Numbered from the stretch's first letter, positions 1 through 9,671 are shown. The stretch is DNA of 64,000 nt from Acidobacteriota bacterium (GCA_030697165.1 JAUYQQ010000013.1:62001-126000), one strand, 5' to 3'. The notes: a model not told the origin generated them from the sequence alone. Made by a program: numbers and translations.

Positions 1-912
1 GGCGCCGAGTTCATCGAGCTCAACGTCCAGGAAGACGGCGAGGGCACCGGCGGCTACGCCAAGGAGATGAGCCCGGCCTTCATCAAGGCCGAAATGGCGA
101 TGTTTGCCGCGCAGGCGCGCGAAGTCGACATCATCATCACCACGGCACTGATTCCCAATCGGCCCGCTCCCATCCTGATCACCGAGGAAATGGTGCAGGG
201 GATGAAAAAGGGATCGGTCATCGTCGATCTGGCCGCCGAGAACGGCGGTAACTGCGCGCTGACCGAGCCCGGCCAGGTGGTGCAGAAGTACGGCGTCCAC
301 ATCCTGGGCTACACCGACCTGCCGAGCCGTCTCGCGCCAACCGCGAGCTTCCTGTTCGGGAACAACCTGACGCACCTGCTGGCGGACCTCGGCGGCGCGA
401 GCCACTTCCACCTCGATCTGGCGGACGAAGTGGTGCGTGGCGCCCTGGTGCTGCGTGACGGCGAGTTGCTGTGGCCGCCGCCGGCACGGCCGCCGCTCCC
501 ATTGCCTCCGGAACCCAAGGTGGTGGCCCCGCCGGCCGCCGCACAAGCGGCGAAGGCGCCGGCGTCGGCCGGCGTGGCCGGTCCGGTGTTCGCCTTGATC
601 GCCGCGGTTGCACTCGTCGGCCTCGGCCTGGTCGCACCGCCGGCATTTCTCACGCACCTGACCGTGTTCGCGCTGTCGGTGGTGATTGGCTGGCAGGTGG
701 TGTGGAATGTCACGCCGGCCCTGCACACGCCGCTGATGAGCGTCACCAACGCCATCAGCGGGATCATCGTGCTGGGCGGCATGTTGCAGTTGAACGGTCC
801 GCTGACCTCGCCGGTGGTGCTCGTCGGCGCCGCGGCCATCCTCCTCGCCACCATCAACATCGTCGGCGGCTTCATGGTGACGCAGCGGATGCTCAGGATG
901 TTCAGACGATGA
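1..912 (+). CDS. pntA: NAD(P) transhydrogenase subunit alpha, 5'-truncated by the window edge
   Basis: The reading frame is open from base 1, so the N-terminus lies outside the window and 303 residues are visible. The first ~165 residues are the end of the NAD(H)-binding domain I, with the segments [15 protein letters not shown] and [14 protein letters not shown] typical of PntA and alanine dehydrogenase relatives. An Ala/Pro-rich linker (about 160-190) leads into three to four hydrophobic segments (about 193-290), the membrane domain II. The subunit is therefore the fused E. coli type, not the split PntAA/PntAB form. With PntB it couples hydride transfer between NADH and NADP+ to proton movement across the inner membrane. 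The stop overlaps the pntB start (ATGA), indicating translational coupling. Confidence 0.93.
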   Translation, partial: GAEFIELNVQEDGEGTGGYAKEMSPAFIKAEMAMFAAQAREVDIIITTALIPNRPAPILITEEMVQGMKKGSVIVDLAAENGGNCALTEPGQVVQKYGVHILGYTDLPSRLAPTASFLFGNNLTHLLADLGGASHFHLDLADEVVRGALVLRDGELLWPPPARPPLPLPPEPKVVAPPAAAQAAKAPASAGVAGPVFALIAAVALVGLGLVAPPAFLTHLTVFALSVVIGWQVVWNVTPALHTPLMSVTNAISGIIVLGGMLQLNGPLTSPVVLVGAAAILLATINIVGGFMVTQRMLRMFRR

Positions 913-2315
913 TTACGCTTCCTGAGACGCTCGTGACCATTGCCTACCTCGTGGCGGGCATCCTGTTCATCCAGAGCCTCGGCGGGTTGTCGAAGCAGGA
1001 ATCGGCGCGCCGCGGCAACCTGTTCGGCATTCTGGGCATGGCGCTGGCGGTCGGCGTCACGGCGTTCGGTCCGCACGCCGGCAATTACGCGATCCTGATC
1101 GGCGCGCTGGTCGTCGGCGGCGGCATCGGCGCCGCGATGGCCGCGCGGGTCGAGATGACCGACATGCCGCAACTGGTGGCCATGCTCCACAGCTTCGTCG
1201 GCCTGGCCGCGGTGCTGGTCGGGTTTGGCGGCACCCTCGATCCGGCCAACGTGCTGGTGGGGGTCGAGGCCACCATCCATGCGGTCGAAACCTACGTCGG
1301 CGTGTTTGTCGGCGCGATCACCTTCACCGGCTCGGTGATCGCGTTCGGCAAGCTGCAGGGCCTGATCGGCAGCAAACCGCTGCTGCTGCCGGCGCGCCAC
1401 GTGCTCAACCTGGTGGCGCTCGTCGCCTGCGTGTTCCTCGGATACCAGTTCGTCACGGCCGATCACGCCGCGGCGCTGCAGCCGCTGATCATTGCCACCG
1501 TGATCGCGTCATTGCTGGGTATTCACCTGGTGATGGCGATTGGCGGCGCCGACATGCCGGTGGTGGTGTCGATGCTCAACAGCTACTCCGGCTGGGCGGC
1601 GGCCTCGATGGGCTTCATGCTCGGCAACGACCTGCTGATCATCACCGGCGCGCTGGTGGGTTCGAGCGGCGCGATCCTGAGCTACATCATGTGTCACGCG
1701 ATGAACCGCTCGTTCATCAGCGTGATCCTCGGCGGCTTCGGCGCCGAAGAGGGCAAGGCCCCGGCCGCGGGCGGGCAGCCCGCCGGCGAGGTCAAGAGCA
1801 TCACTGCCGAAGAGACGGCGGAGTTGCTGCGCGACGCCAAGAGCGTGGTGGTGGTGCCCGGCTACGGCATGGCCGTGGCGCAGGCACAGCACCCGATGTA
1901 CGAGGTCACCCAGATTCTTCGCGGCAAGGGCGCCAACGTGCGCTTTGCCATCCACCCGGTGGCCGGCCGCCTGCCAGGGCACATGAACGTGCTGCTGGCC
2001 GAGGCCAAGGTGCCGTACGACATCGTGCTCGAGATGGAAGAGATCAACCACGACTTCCCCAGCACCGACGTCGTGATCGTGTGCGGCGCCAACGACATCG
2101 TGAACCCTGGTGCGCTCGATGATCCGTCGAGCCCGATTTTCGGCATGCCAATCCTGGAAGTGTGGAAGGCCAAGACCTGCATCGTGATGAAGCGCGGCAT
2201 GGCCAGCGGCTACGCGGGTGTCGACAACCCGCTGTTCTACAAGGACAACACCCAGATGTTGTTCGGCGACGCCAAGAAAATGATCGACGCGGTCCTGGCC
2301 GAACTCAAGAAGTAA
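909..2315 (+). CDS. pntB: NAD(P) transhydrogenase subunit beta
   Basis: A 468-residue protein. I chose the ATG at 909 because it overlaps the pntA stop by 4 nt and gives the usual PntB length; longer upstream readings of the frame would run through pntA. Residues ~1-270 are a chain of hydrophobic helices (membrane domain II). From ~295 comes domain III, the NADP(H)-binding domain, with the fingerprint [10 protein letters not shown], then [19 protein letters not shown] and [13 protein letters not shown], all hallmark PntB segments. It forms the proton channel and NADP site of the transhydrogenase with the upstream gene. Confidence 0.96.
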   Translation: MITLPETLVTIAYLVAGILFIQSLGGLSKQESARRGNLFGILGMALAVGVTAFGPHAGNYAILIGALVVGGGIGAAMAARVEMTDMPQLVAMLHSFVGLAAVLVGFGGTLDPANVLVGVEATIHAVETYVGVFVGAITFTGSVIAFGKLQGLIGSKPLLLPARHVLNLVALVACVFLGYQFVTADHAAALQPLIIATVIASLLGIHLVMAIGGADMPVVVSMLNSYSGWAAASMGFMLGNDLLIITGALVGSSGAILSYIMCHAMNRSFISVILGGFGAEEGKAPAAGGQPAGEVKSITAEETAELLRDAKSVVVVPGYGMAVAQAQHPMYEVTQILRGKGANVRFAIHPVAGRLPGHMNVLLAEAKVPYDIVLEMEEINHDFPSTDVVIVCGANDIVNPGALDDPSSPIFGMPILEVWKAKTCIVMKRGMASGYAGVDNPLFYKDNTQMLFGDAKKMIDAVLAELKK

Positions 2316-2319
2316 CCCC

Positions 2320-3642
2320 ATGATGCGGCTTCAACTCCCGCATCCCTTCGTCCTGCTCCTCGGCGCGGTCGGTATTGCCGCCGCGCTCACCTGGCTCATC
2401 CCCGCCGGCGAGTACCAGCGGCGCACCGATGCCGACACCGGGCGCACGGTGGTGATCGCCGGCACCTACGCGGCCGTGGACGCTGCGCCGGTCGGCCCGA
2501 TGGCCGCGGTGCTCGCCGTGCCGCGCGGCATCATCGCCGGTGCCGACGTCATCCTCACCATTCTTTTCGTCGGCGGAACCTTCGCTCTGCTGGACGCGAC
2601 CGGGGCCCTGGCCCGCCTGGTCGGCGCGCTCGTCGGTGCCACCCGCCGTCCCCGCACCATCGTCGTGGCCGTGAGCCTTGGCTTCGCCACGCTCGGCGCG
2701 CTCGAGAACATGCAGGAGGAGATCGTCGCGCTCGCGCCGGTGCTGATCCTGCTCAGCCGTGGGCTCGGGTTCGGCAACGTCACCGCCGTGGCCATGAGCA
2801 TCGGGGCCGCCGCCGTCGGGGCCGCCTTCGGTCCCACCAATCCGTTCCAGACCGGCATTGCCCTTCGCTTCGCCGAGTTGCCGCCGATGACCATTCCGGC
2901 CATTCGCTTCGGCCTGATGGCGGCCGCGGTCGCGACGTGGATCGCCTGGACGCTGGCGATGGCGTCGCGCGATGACGTCAAGGGCGAGGTGCGGGCCGTC
3001 AGCACCGAGCCGGCCACGCGCCGCGACGCTGTGCTGCTGGCGCTGGTGCTGCTGCCCTTCGTCCCGTACGTCTACGGCGTATTGCAGCTCGACTGGGGAT
3101 TCAACGAACTGTCGGCCCTGTTCCTCGTGGCGGGCTTCGCCGTCGGGCTCGTCTCCGGCCGCGACCTGACGGCGACGACGACGGGATTTCTCAAGGGGAT
3201 GGAGGCCATGCTGGCGGCGGGGCTGTTCGTCGGGGTGGCCCGGGCCATCAGCGTCGTGATGACCGATGGCCGCATCATTGACACCATCCTTTACTCGCTG
3301 GCCGTGCCGCTCGCACAGTTTCCCGGGACCATGGCGACGCTGCTGATGGTGCCGATGCACGCGGTGCTGCACATGGCCGTGCCCTCGGTGAGCGGCCAGG
3401 CCGTGTTGACCATGCCGATCATGGCGCCGCTGTCGGATCTGCTCGGGGTGTCGCGCGACGCGGCCGTGATTGCCTACCAAACCGGCGCCGGTCTGTCCGA
3501 CATGCTGGTGCCCACCAACGGTGCGGTATTGGCCGTGCTGCTCGGCGCGGGCGTGCCCTACGGACGCTGGCTGCGCTTTGCGGTCCCGGGCGCGGTGCTG
3601 GTCGGCGTGATTGGCGTGATCGGCATCATCCTGTCGGCGTAG
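2320..3642 (+). CDS. YfcC-family (DcuC superfamily) membrane transporter
   Basis: A 440-residue, very hydrophobic protein with about 11-12 membrane segments. The N-terminal motif WLIPAGEYQRR after the first helix, and the later FGPTNPFQTGIA and QTGAGLSDMLVPTNGAV segments, are characteristic of the YfcC branch of the C4-dicarboxylate/basic amino acid antiporter superfamily. The substrate cannot be read from sequence; amino acids, peptides and dicarboxylates are all plausible. It starts 4 nt after the pntB stop, so it may be cotranscribed, although no functional link to transhydrogenase is evident. Confidence 0.8.
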   Translation: MMRLQLPHPFVLLLGAVGIAAALTWLIPAGEYQRRTDADTGRTVVIAGTYAAVDAAPVGPMAAVLAVPRGIIAGADVILTILFVGGTFALLDATGALARLVGALVGATRRPRTIVVAVSLGFATLGALENMQEEIVALAPVLILLSRGLGFGNVTAVAMSIGAAAVGAAFGPTNPFQTGIALRFAELPPMTIPAIRFGLMAAAVATWIAWTLAMASRDDVKGEVRAVSTEPATRRDAVLLALVLLPFVPYVYGVLQLDWGFNELSALFLVAGFAVGLVSGRDLTATTTGFLKGMEAMLAAGLFVGVARAISVVMTDGRIIDTILYSLAVPLAQFPGTMATLLMVPMHAVLHMAVPSVSGQAVLTMPIMAPLSDLLGVSRDAAVIAYQTGAGLSDMLVPTNGAVLAVLLGAGVPYGRWLRFAVPGAVLVGVIGVIGIILSA

Positions 3643-3645
3643 AAT
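3640..3645 (+). promoter_or_regulatory. Candidate -10 box (TAGAAT) overlapping the previous stop codon
   Basis: TAGAAT overlaps the TAG stop of the YfcC gene and lies 23 nt before the ATG at 3669. A CAGGGG purine tract precedes that ATG. This would give a short conventional leader, unlike the leaderless genes elsewhere in the window. Confidence 0.4.
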
Positions 3646-3668
3646 CGCGAACGAACAGGGGCTACCCA

Positions 3669-4958
3669 ATGAACAGCATCCGAATCATCATCGCGCTCGT
3701 GTTGTCGGCGCTCGTTCTGTTGCCGTCCACCGCTTCCCTGCAGTCACAGACCGACAAACCTGAAGGTTTGTCGCCACAAGCGGGTGGCGGGCTGGCCGCC
3801 GAGCGCATGGCCGTGATCGACAGCGGCCTGCAACGCTATGTCGACGACAACCGCGTCGCCGGCATCGTCGCGCTCGTGCTGCAGGACGGTAAGCCGGTGT
3901 ACGAGAAGGCGTTCGGCTGGGCCGACAAGGAAGCCGGCCGGCGGATGACGACCGACACGATCTTCCGCATCGCGTCGCAGACCAAGGCGCTGACGAGCGT
4001 CGCGATCATGCAGTTGATTGAGGAGGGCCGGCTGACGCCCGGGCGGCGGGCCGGCGACTTCATCCCGACCTTCGCCAGGACCACCGTGGCCACGGGCAAG
4101 ACAGGCGAGACGCTCGTGACTGAGCCGGCGCACCGGCCGATCACGATTCGCGATCTGCTCACTCACACCGCCGGCATCTCTTACGGCACCGATCCCCTCG
4201 TGGCGGACCTGTATCAGGCCAAGGGCCTGGGACCGGCCGCGGGCTTCGGCTGGTACACGGCCGACAAGGACGAGCCCGTGTGCGCCACCATGGAGCGGCT
4301 CGGCACGCTGCCGTTTGTCGCTCAGCCGGGCGAGCGGTGGGTGTACGGCTACAACACCGACATCCTCGGCTGCATCGTCGAGAAGGTGTCGGGGATGCCG
4401 CTCGACGAGTACCTGCGCACGCGCATCATCACGCCGCTCGGCATGAAGGACACGGCGTTCTTCGTGCCGGCCGCCGACCGCAGCCGGCTGGCGGCGGTCT
4501 ACGCGAGCCGCGACGGCGGCGTCGTGCGCGCGCCGGATGGGGCGCGCGGCCAGGGCCACTATGCCGACGGTCCGCGCAAGAACTTCGCCGGCGGCGCGGG
4601 CCTCGTCTCGACGGCGCGCGACTACGCGCGCTTCCTGGAGGCGATCCGCCTGGGCGGCACGGTCGACGGGGTTCGCGTGCTGTCGCCGCGCAGTGTTCGC
4701 CTGATGGCCACCAACCAGGTGGGCACGCTGCACTCGGCGAGCGGGCTCGGGTTTGGCCTGGGCTTCGGGACGACCGATCGGTTTGGCGCCAGTGGGATGC
4801 AGAGCGAAGGCTCGTTCGGCTGGGGCGGCGCGTATGGCTCCGTCTACAGGATCGATCCAGAGGAGAAGCTGGTGATGGTCCTGATGCTGCAGTTGATCCC
4901 GAACAGCAGCGACATCCGCGAGGCATTCCCCAACCTCGTGTATCAAGCCGTGCCATGA
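3669..4958 (+). CDS. Secreted serine hydrolase, class C beta-lactamase / EstB fold
   Basis: A 429-residue protein with an N-terminal export signal (hydrophobic residues ~5-20). The SxxK catalytic motif is S103-Q-T-K106 in RIASQTKAL. The second motif is the esterase-type variant Y226-G-Y-N-T-D-I-L-G, and the C-terminal box is WGGAYGS in place of KTG. This pattern fits EstB-like esterases or D-aminopeptidase relatives (Pfam Beta-lactamase, COG1680) better than true AmpC. The likely role is hydrolysis of esters or amides in the periplasm; the natural substrate is unknown. Confidence 0.85.
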   Translation: MNSIRIIIALVLSALVLLPSTASLQSQTDKPEGLSPQAGGGLAAERMAVIDSGLQRYVDDNRVAGIVALVLQDGKPVYEKAFGWADKEAGRRMTTDTIFRIASQTKALTSVAIMQLIEEGRLTPGRRAGDFIPTFARTTVATGKTGETLVTEPAHRPITIRDLLTHTAGISYGTDPLVADLYQAKGLGPAAGFGWYTADKDEPVCATMERLGTLPFVAQPGERWVYGYNTDILGCIVEKVSGMPLDEYLRTRIITPLGMKDTAFFVPAADRSRLAAVYASRDGGVVRAPDGARGQGHYADGPRKNFAGGAGLVSTARDYARFLEAIRLGGTVDGVRVLSPRSVRLMATNQVGTLHSASGLGFGLGFGTTDRFGASGMQSEGSFGWGGAYGSVYRIDPEEKLVMVLMLQLIPNSSDIREAFPNLVYQAVP

Positions 4959-4990
4959 GCGTGTTCGCCGATCAGCCGCTCACGCGCGCG

Positions 4991-5005
4991 TATAATCAAC
5001 CCTCG
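4991..5005 (+). promoter_or_regulatory. Promoter -10 box TATAAT directly before the ATG (near-leaderless)
   Basis: A consensus TATAAT (4991-4996) is followed after only 9 nt by the ATG at 5006. With a normal -10 to +1 distance the transcript would start 2-3 nt before the start codon, leaving no room for a Shine-Dalgarno site. Confidence 0.6.
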
Positions 5006-6175
5006 ATGTCTCGAGCCACGGCATTTCTCCTCGTATCCCTGCTGCTCGGTTCGCCGGCGTACGGACAAACGACCCGGGTCGAGACGATTGCCGATCAGCA
5101 GGCTGAGAAGGCCAAGAAGCTGGAACCCGAAGGGCCGTCCGACGGGGAGTTGATCGTGCGGCGGGTGCTGTTGTCGCCGCTGCTCAGCGGCGGTGGCGGC
5201 GCCTACCCCTGGTTTGGCAGCGTGTTCGGCGGCTCGGGCATGGCGGTCGGCGCCGGCTACCTCAAGCGCTTCGAGAAGTCCGGCTCGCTCAACTTCCTGG
5301 CCGGCATCTCCATCAACAATTCGCAGGTGCTCGAGACCCGGGTCGTCGCACCGGCGTTGTTTCGTGACCGGCTGCAAATCGGCGCCCAGGCGCGCTGGAC
5401 CGATGCGAAGGGAGTGTCGTACTACGGCGTGGGACCCACGACGGATCGCGAGGCCGACTTCGAGTACGACTACCAGCCGACCGAGTTCAGCACCGATGCG
5501 ACGTTCAAGCCGGTGCGGTGGCTGTCGTTTGGCGGCGGCTACTCGTACGTCGATCTCACGACCGCGGTTAAAGACTTCGACCTCGCGGCCCTGCCCGCGC
5601 CGGGAATCGGGCGTGACCTGCGCTACAACGTCATCCGCTCCGAGGTGGCGGTCGACACGCGCACCTCGCCTGGCTACAGCACGCGCGGCGGGCTCTACCG
5701 CGTCGCGTGGGAGCGGCACGAAGAGCGCCACGATCTCCCCTTCTCATTTGATGCGCACGAATACGAAGTGCGGCAGCTCGTGCCGCTGGTCCGCGAGCAG
5801 TTCGTGATCGCGATCCGCGGGTTGATGACGCTGACGAGCTCGGACCCCGGCAACGTGGTCCCGGTTCCGCTCGCGCCGTTCCTCGGCAGCGGCAGCACGC
5901 TGCGCGGCTTCCCGACCCGTCGCTTCACCGACCGCAATCGCGTGCTCGTGACCGGCGAGTACCGCTGGCGGCCCTCGCGGTACCTCGACATGGCGATCTT
6001 CGTGGACTCGGGGCAGGTGGCACCCGACCGGCACCAGTTCCGGCTCAGTGACTTCGAGACCAACTACGGCATCGGGGCGCGCTTTCACGGCCCGCTGTTC
6101 ACCGCGCTTCGGGTCGAATATGCGCGCGGGCGCGAAGGCCGGAGCATCATTTTCGCAGGGAGCCAGGTCTTCTAG
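5006..6175 (+). CDS. BamA/TamA (Omp85)-family outer-membrane barrel protein
   Basis: 389 residues. I chose the ATG at 5006 because it begins a clean signal peptide (cleaved after AYGQ) and follows the TATAAT box. Alternating hydrophobic beta-strands run through the whole mature part. The segment GSGSTLRGFPTRRF carries the xRGF loop motif of the Omp85 barrel, and the protein ends in phenylalanine as expected for a BAM substrate. There is too little sequence before the barrel for POTRA domains, so it belongs to the short surface-antigen D15-like group. It heads a cluster with two exported kinase-like proteins and a PAP2 phosphatase. Confidence 0.82.
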   Translation: MSRATAFLLVSLLLGSPAYGQTTRVETIADQQAEKAKKLEPEGPSDGELIVRRVLLSPLLSGGGGAYPWFGSVFGGSGMAVGAGYLKRFEKSGSLNFLAGISINNSQVLETRVVAPALFRDRLQIGAQARWTDAKGVSYYGVGPTTDREADFEYDYQPTEFSTDATFKPVRWLSFGGGYSYVDLTTAVKDFDLAALPAPGIGRDLRYNVIRSEVAVDTRTSPGYSTRGGLYRVAWERHEERHDLPFSFDAHEYEVRQLVPLVREQFVIAIRGLMTLTSSDPGNVVPVPLAPFLGSGSTLRGFPTRRFTDRNRVLVTGEYRWRPSRYLDMAIFVDSGQVAPDRHQFRLSDFETNYGIGARFHGPLFTALRVEYARGREGRSIIFAGSQVF

Positions 6176-6177
6176 CC

Positions 6178-7815
6178 ATGGTGACGCGTCGCCTCACACT
6201 ATCGTTACTGGCCGCGGTCGCCATCACCTGGACCGCGAGCGCCCAGTCGCGCCGGTTTTTTCCGGACGATCCGATCTGGCGCGAGCCGATCACGCAGGAC
6301 GTGAAGAACGCGAACCGCTACGAGCCTGACCTGGCTTACCAGACACTGGAGAACCTGTTCTGGCGTCCCGGCGACTCCGAGACCGGGCAGCGCGCGAAGA
6401 ACATCAACACCGTGGACGAGGTGCCCGACGGCCCGTTCTTCGTAAACCGCGCCGGGCGCGCGCCGCTGACACCGGCCATCGTGGCACGGGGCGCGAACAC
6501 CAGCGAGGGTCCCGCGGCTGGGCCGTGGACGGTGGTGTCGGCCAAGAGTGATGGCGTGACGCCCGGTTTCACCATTCGCGACGCCGCCGGCCAGGTGTGG
6601 TTCGTCAAGTTCGATCCGCCCGGCTGGCGCGCCATGGCGACGGGCAGCGAGATTGTCGCGGCCAAGCTGTTCTGGGCGGCCGGCTACCACACCGCCGAAT
6701 ACCACATTGCGCAACTGAAGCCGGCGAACCTGGTGATCGGCAAGGACACGAAGATCACGCCGCGGGGCGAGATGGCCCGGTCGATGCACCAGGGCGACAT
6801 CGCGTGGCTGCTGTCACGCGCCGATCGTGACCCCGACGGCACCTACCGGGTGATCCTCAGCAGGGCGACACCGGGCCGCCCGGTGGGACGCATTGCCTTT
6901 CACGGCACGCGAGCAGACGACCCGAACGACACCATCCCGCACGAGCATCGCCGCGAGTTGCGTGGCTACTTCGTGTTCGCGGCGTGGCTGAACCACGTCG
7001 ATGCGAAGGGCATCAATTCCCTCTCGTCGCTCGTCACCGAGAACGGGCGCAGCTTCATTCGCCATTACCTGCTCGACTTCGGCTCGGCGCTGGGCAGCGC
7101 CGCGGTCGGGCCGCGGGAAGGCTGGGAGGGCTACGAGGCCCTGGTTGAAGAACCCGGCGAAATCGGCCGGCGTGCGCTGTCGTTCGGCTTCCGGATTCCG
7201 CAGTGGCGCACGCAGGACTACTTTGAGTCGCCGGCGATCGGCCGGTTGCCCAGGGACCACGCGCAGTGGGATCCGCAAACCTGGTGGCCGCACATCACCA
7301 ACGCGGCGTTCAGGCACATGCGCGCGGACGATACGTTCTGGGCGGCGAGCAAGCTGGTGTCGATCACCGACGACATGATCACGGCCGCGGTCGCCGAAGC
7401 GAAGTTCGGCGATCCGGCATCCGAGGCCTTCCTCGCAAAGGCGATTGCCGACCGGCGGCTGCGCATCCTGCAGACGTTCCTGCCGAAGGTCAATCCCCTC
7501 GTGGACGTGGCGCTCGACGCCGGGGGCCGGCTGACCTTCCGCAACCTCGCGGTCGATGCCGCGGTGGCGGATCGCGTACCCGGCTATCGCGCCGTCTGGT
7601 ACACCTTCGACAACGCAACTGACACGGCGACGCTGGTGGCCAACACCGAAGAGACGCAGAGCCCGCTCCCCATGCCTGAAATGCCGGCCTCGGAGTTCAT
7701 CAAGGTGGACATTTCGGCGGTAGGCGGTCCGGAAGCGTGGACCCGCCCGATTTCGGTGTATTTCCGCAGGAATGGCGGGGCGTGGACCCTGGTCGGCCTC
7801 GAACGACTACCCTGA
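6178..7815 (+). CDS. Exported protein-kinase-like protein of unknown role
   Basis: A 545-residue protein with a signal peptide (cleavage after SAQ, ~23). I do not recognise a named family, but residues ~120-310 carry kinase-fold landmarks in the right order: beta3-like VWFVKF (K144), a helix with E158 (GSEIVAAKLF), a catalytic-loop-like H273-V-D275-A-K277-G-I-N280, and a metal-loop-like D300-F-G302. The spacing and the DFG followed by SALG resemble HipA, FAM20 and CotH-type atypical kinases. The ATG lies 2 nt after the Omp85 gene stop, suggesting one transcript. If active it would phosphorylate something in the periplasm or at the surface; activity is inferred, not shown. Confidence 0.6.
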   Translation: MVTRRLTLSLLAAVAITWTASAQSRRFFPDDPIWREPITQDVKNANRYEPDLAYQTLENLFWRPGDSETGQRAKNINTVDEVPDGPFFVNRAGRAPLTPAIVARGANTSEGPAAGPWTVVSAKSDGVTPGFTIRDAAGQVWFVKFDPPGWRAMATGSEIVAAKLFWAAGYHTAEYHIAQLKPANLVIGKDTKITPRGEMARSMHQGDIAWLLSRADRDPDGTYRVILSRATPGRPVGRIAFHGTRADDPNDTIPHEHRRELRGYFVFAAWLNHVDAKGINSLSSLVTENGRSFIRHYLLDFGSALGSAAVGPREGWEGYEALVEEPGEIGRRALSFGFRIPQWRTQDYFESPAIGRLPRDHAQWDPQTWWPHITNAAFRHMRADDTFWAASKLVSITDDMITAAVAEAKFGDPASEAFLAKAIADRRLRILQTFLPKVNPLVDVALDAGGRLTFRNLAVDAAVADRVPGYRAVWYTFDNATDTATLVANTEETQSPLPMPEMPASEFIKVDISAVGGPEAWTRPISVYFRRNGGAWTLVGLERLP

Positions 7816-7921
7816 CGGCGGTAACGGCCGATACTCTTTTGAGGGGTCAAAATCGTGTCGGACCATGGTTCCATGCGATACTGAAGCACCCGTTTCGACA
7901 ACTGAGACGAAAGTCTTCTTG

Positions 7922-8749
7922 ATGAATTTCTTGCGTCTTGCCGTGTGTTCCATCTTCTCCGTGGCTATCGCTGTGCCCGCGTTCGCGCAGGACGCGACGC
8001 CAGCCGAGAGTGCCCGCGTGGAATCGCCGGGCGCCGGGCAGTTGCCCCGCCCTGGCCAACCGCTGCCACCCGAGATGGTCTTGCCTCGCACCACCGAGCT
8101 GGAGTCGGGAAACTTCTTCAAGCTGGTCGGCAGCGACTTCAAGAACTTCTTCAGCAGCGATACCGCGCACGTGATGGCGTACACCTCGGTGGCCGCGATT
8201 GGCGCGGCCCCATGGGACCGCGAGGGCATCAACAACGGCTTCAACATTCCGACGACCGTCTTCCAGTCCGGCAACCTGATGGGGAGCTTCGCTTTCCAGG
8301 TCGGCATCGGCGCGGCAGGCTACGCCGTCGGTCGCGTCTCCGGGAAGGGCAAGCTGGCCAGGGTGGGCCGCGATGTGGTCCGCGCGCAGATCCTCTCGCA
8401 GGGCATCGCCCAGGTCACGAAGTTCTCGGTCGGCCGCAAGCGGCCGGACGGCAGCAACAGCCAGTCCTTCCCGTCAGGACACGCCGCCAGCGCCTTCGCC
8501 ACCGCCTCAGTTCTGCACCGTCACTACGGCTGGAAGGCCGGCGTGCCGGCCTTTGCGTTCGGATCGTACGTAGCGCTGGCGAGGATGTCCTGGAACAAGC
8601 ACCACGCCACTGATGTCGTGATGGGCGCCGGTCTCGGCATCGCCTCGGCTCGCACCGTGACCATGAGCGTCGCCGGCACCAGGTTCAACATGGGCGTGCA
8701 GCCGCAAGTGGGCGGCGCGTCCATCAACTTCACCAAAATCAATAAGTAG
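7922..8749 (+). CDS. Exported PAP2-family phosphatase
   Basis: 275 residues. The ATG at 7922 is preferred over upstream in-frame codons because it starts a signal peptide cleaved after AFAQ (~23). All three PAP2 signatures are present: K167-x6-R174-P175 (KFSVGRKRP), P184-S-G-H187, and R221-x5-H227-x3-D231. These form the histidine-phosphate active site that removes phosphate from lipid phosphates or small phosphomonoesters. An N-terminal Pro-rich stretch of ~45 residues separates the signal from the domain. It lies between two exported kinase-like genes, so opposing phosphotransfer reactions in the same compartment are conceivable. Confidence 0.87.
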   Translation: MNFLRLAVCSIFSVAIAVPAFAQDATPAESARVESPGAGQLPRPGQPLPPEMVLPRTTELESGNFFKLVGSDFKNFFSSDTAHVMAYTSVAAIGAAPWDREGINNGFNIPTTVFQSGNLMGSFAFQVGIGAAGYAVGRVSGKGKLARVGRDVVRAQILSQGIAQVTKFSVGRKRPDGSNSQSFPSGHAASAFATASVLHRHYGWKAGVPAFAFGSYVALARMSWNKHHATDVVMGAGLGIASARTVTMSVAGTRFNMGVQPQVGGASINFTKINK

Positions 8750-8756
8750 CCCCCCC

Positions 8757-9614
8757 ATGAGCAGGACCGACGCGCGCGTCGTGCTCCTCCTCGTGGTCGC
8801 GATACTGGTCTGCGGTCCGGCGTTCGCGCAACCCGCGGCCGCGCCGGCCGCCACTCCGGTCGCCACGCCGGCCCTCTCGGTTGCCGAGATCCGGCAGTTC
8901 CTGCTCACCGCGAAGATCACGCGCTCGCGCGACATCGGCAAGGGCGTCACCAGCCCCAAGCGCCTGACCCTGACCAACGGCACGATCACGCACGACGCCG
9001 CCTTCCAGGCGGTGGACGAGCGGCAGAGCATGGCCAACCTGTCGGGTGGCGGGCGGCGGCCCACCGTCGAGATGAACTTCGTCGACTCCTACCGCTACAA
9101 CCTCGGCGCCTATGGATTGTCGCAGTTGCTGGGCCTCGAGGCGATGATGCCCGTGCACGTGGAGCGTCGCTGGAATGGCAAGATTGGCTCGCTCAGCTGG
9201 TGGGTCGACACCCTGATGGAAGAAGGCGAGCGCCTGAAGAAGAAGATCCAGCCGCCCAACGCCACCGACTGGAATCACCAGATGTATCGGATGCGGGTGT
9301 TCGCGGCGCTCACCCGCGACACCGATCGCAATCTCGGCAACGTGCTCATCACGCACCAGTGGAAGGTGATGATGATCGACTTTACCCGCGCGTTCCGACT
9401 GCAGACCGACTTGCGCTACCCGGAGGACCTGACCAAGATCGATCGGACGCTGCTGCCCCGCCTGGAGGCGCTCACGAAAGACGGCATCAAGCAGGCCGTG
9501 GATGATCAGCTCACCGGGCCCGAGATCGACGCCGTCCTCAAGCGGCGCGACGCCATCGTCGGCCACTTCAGGAAGCTGATCGCCGACCTCGGCGAAAGCG
9601 CCGTTCTGTATTAG
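8757..9614 (+). CDS. Second exported kinase-like protein
   Basis: 285 residues with a signal peptide (cleaved after AFAQ, ~25) and an Ala/Pro-rich linker. The C-terminal half holds D188-T-D190-R-N192-x2-N195-VLIT followed by MMIDF (D208), the arrangement of catalytic and metal-binding loops in FAM20/HipA/PI3K-like atypical kinases. The place where a beta3 lysine would be expected reads HDAAFQAVDE, with glutamine at residue 84, so either the nucleotide lysine is elsewhere or the enzyme is degenerate. It starts 7 nt after the PAP2 stop and is probably cotranscribed with it. It is not a close copy of the kinase-like gene at 6178. Confidence 0.58.
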   Translation: MSRTDARVVLLLVVAILVCGPAFAQPAAAPAATPVATPALSVAEIRQFLLTAKITRSRDIGKGVTSPKRLTLTNGTITHDAAFQAVDERQSMANLSGGGRRPTVEMNFVDSYRYNLGAYGLSQLLGLEAMMPVHVERRWNGKIGSLSWWVDTLMEEGERLKKKIQPPNATDWNHQMYRMRVFAALTRDTDRNLGNVLITHQWKVMMIDFTRAFRLQTDLRYPEDLTKIDRTLLPRLEALTKDGIKQAVDDQLTGPEIDAVLKRRDAIVGHFRKLIADLGESAVLY

Positions 9615-9620
9615 GCCAAC

Positions 9621-9669
9621 GGGCAGGCTAAAGCCGGCCCCTACGTAGGGGCGCGCTTTAGTGCGCCCG
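9621..9669. repeat. REP-like inverted repeat between convergent genes
   Basis: The 57-bp gap between converging genes is almost filled by inverted repeats: a CTAAAG-containing arm, a perfect 14-bp palindrome CCCCTACGTAGGGG and a GCGCGCTTTAGTGCGCCC arm. The CTAAAG/CTTTAG cores match those of the other REP families here. It may also act as a bidirectional transcription stop. Confidence 0.55.
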
Positions 9670-9671
9670 CG

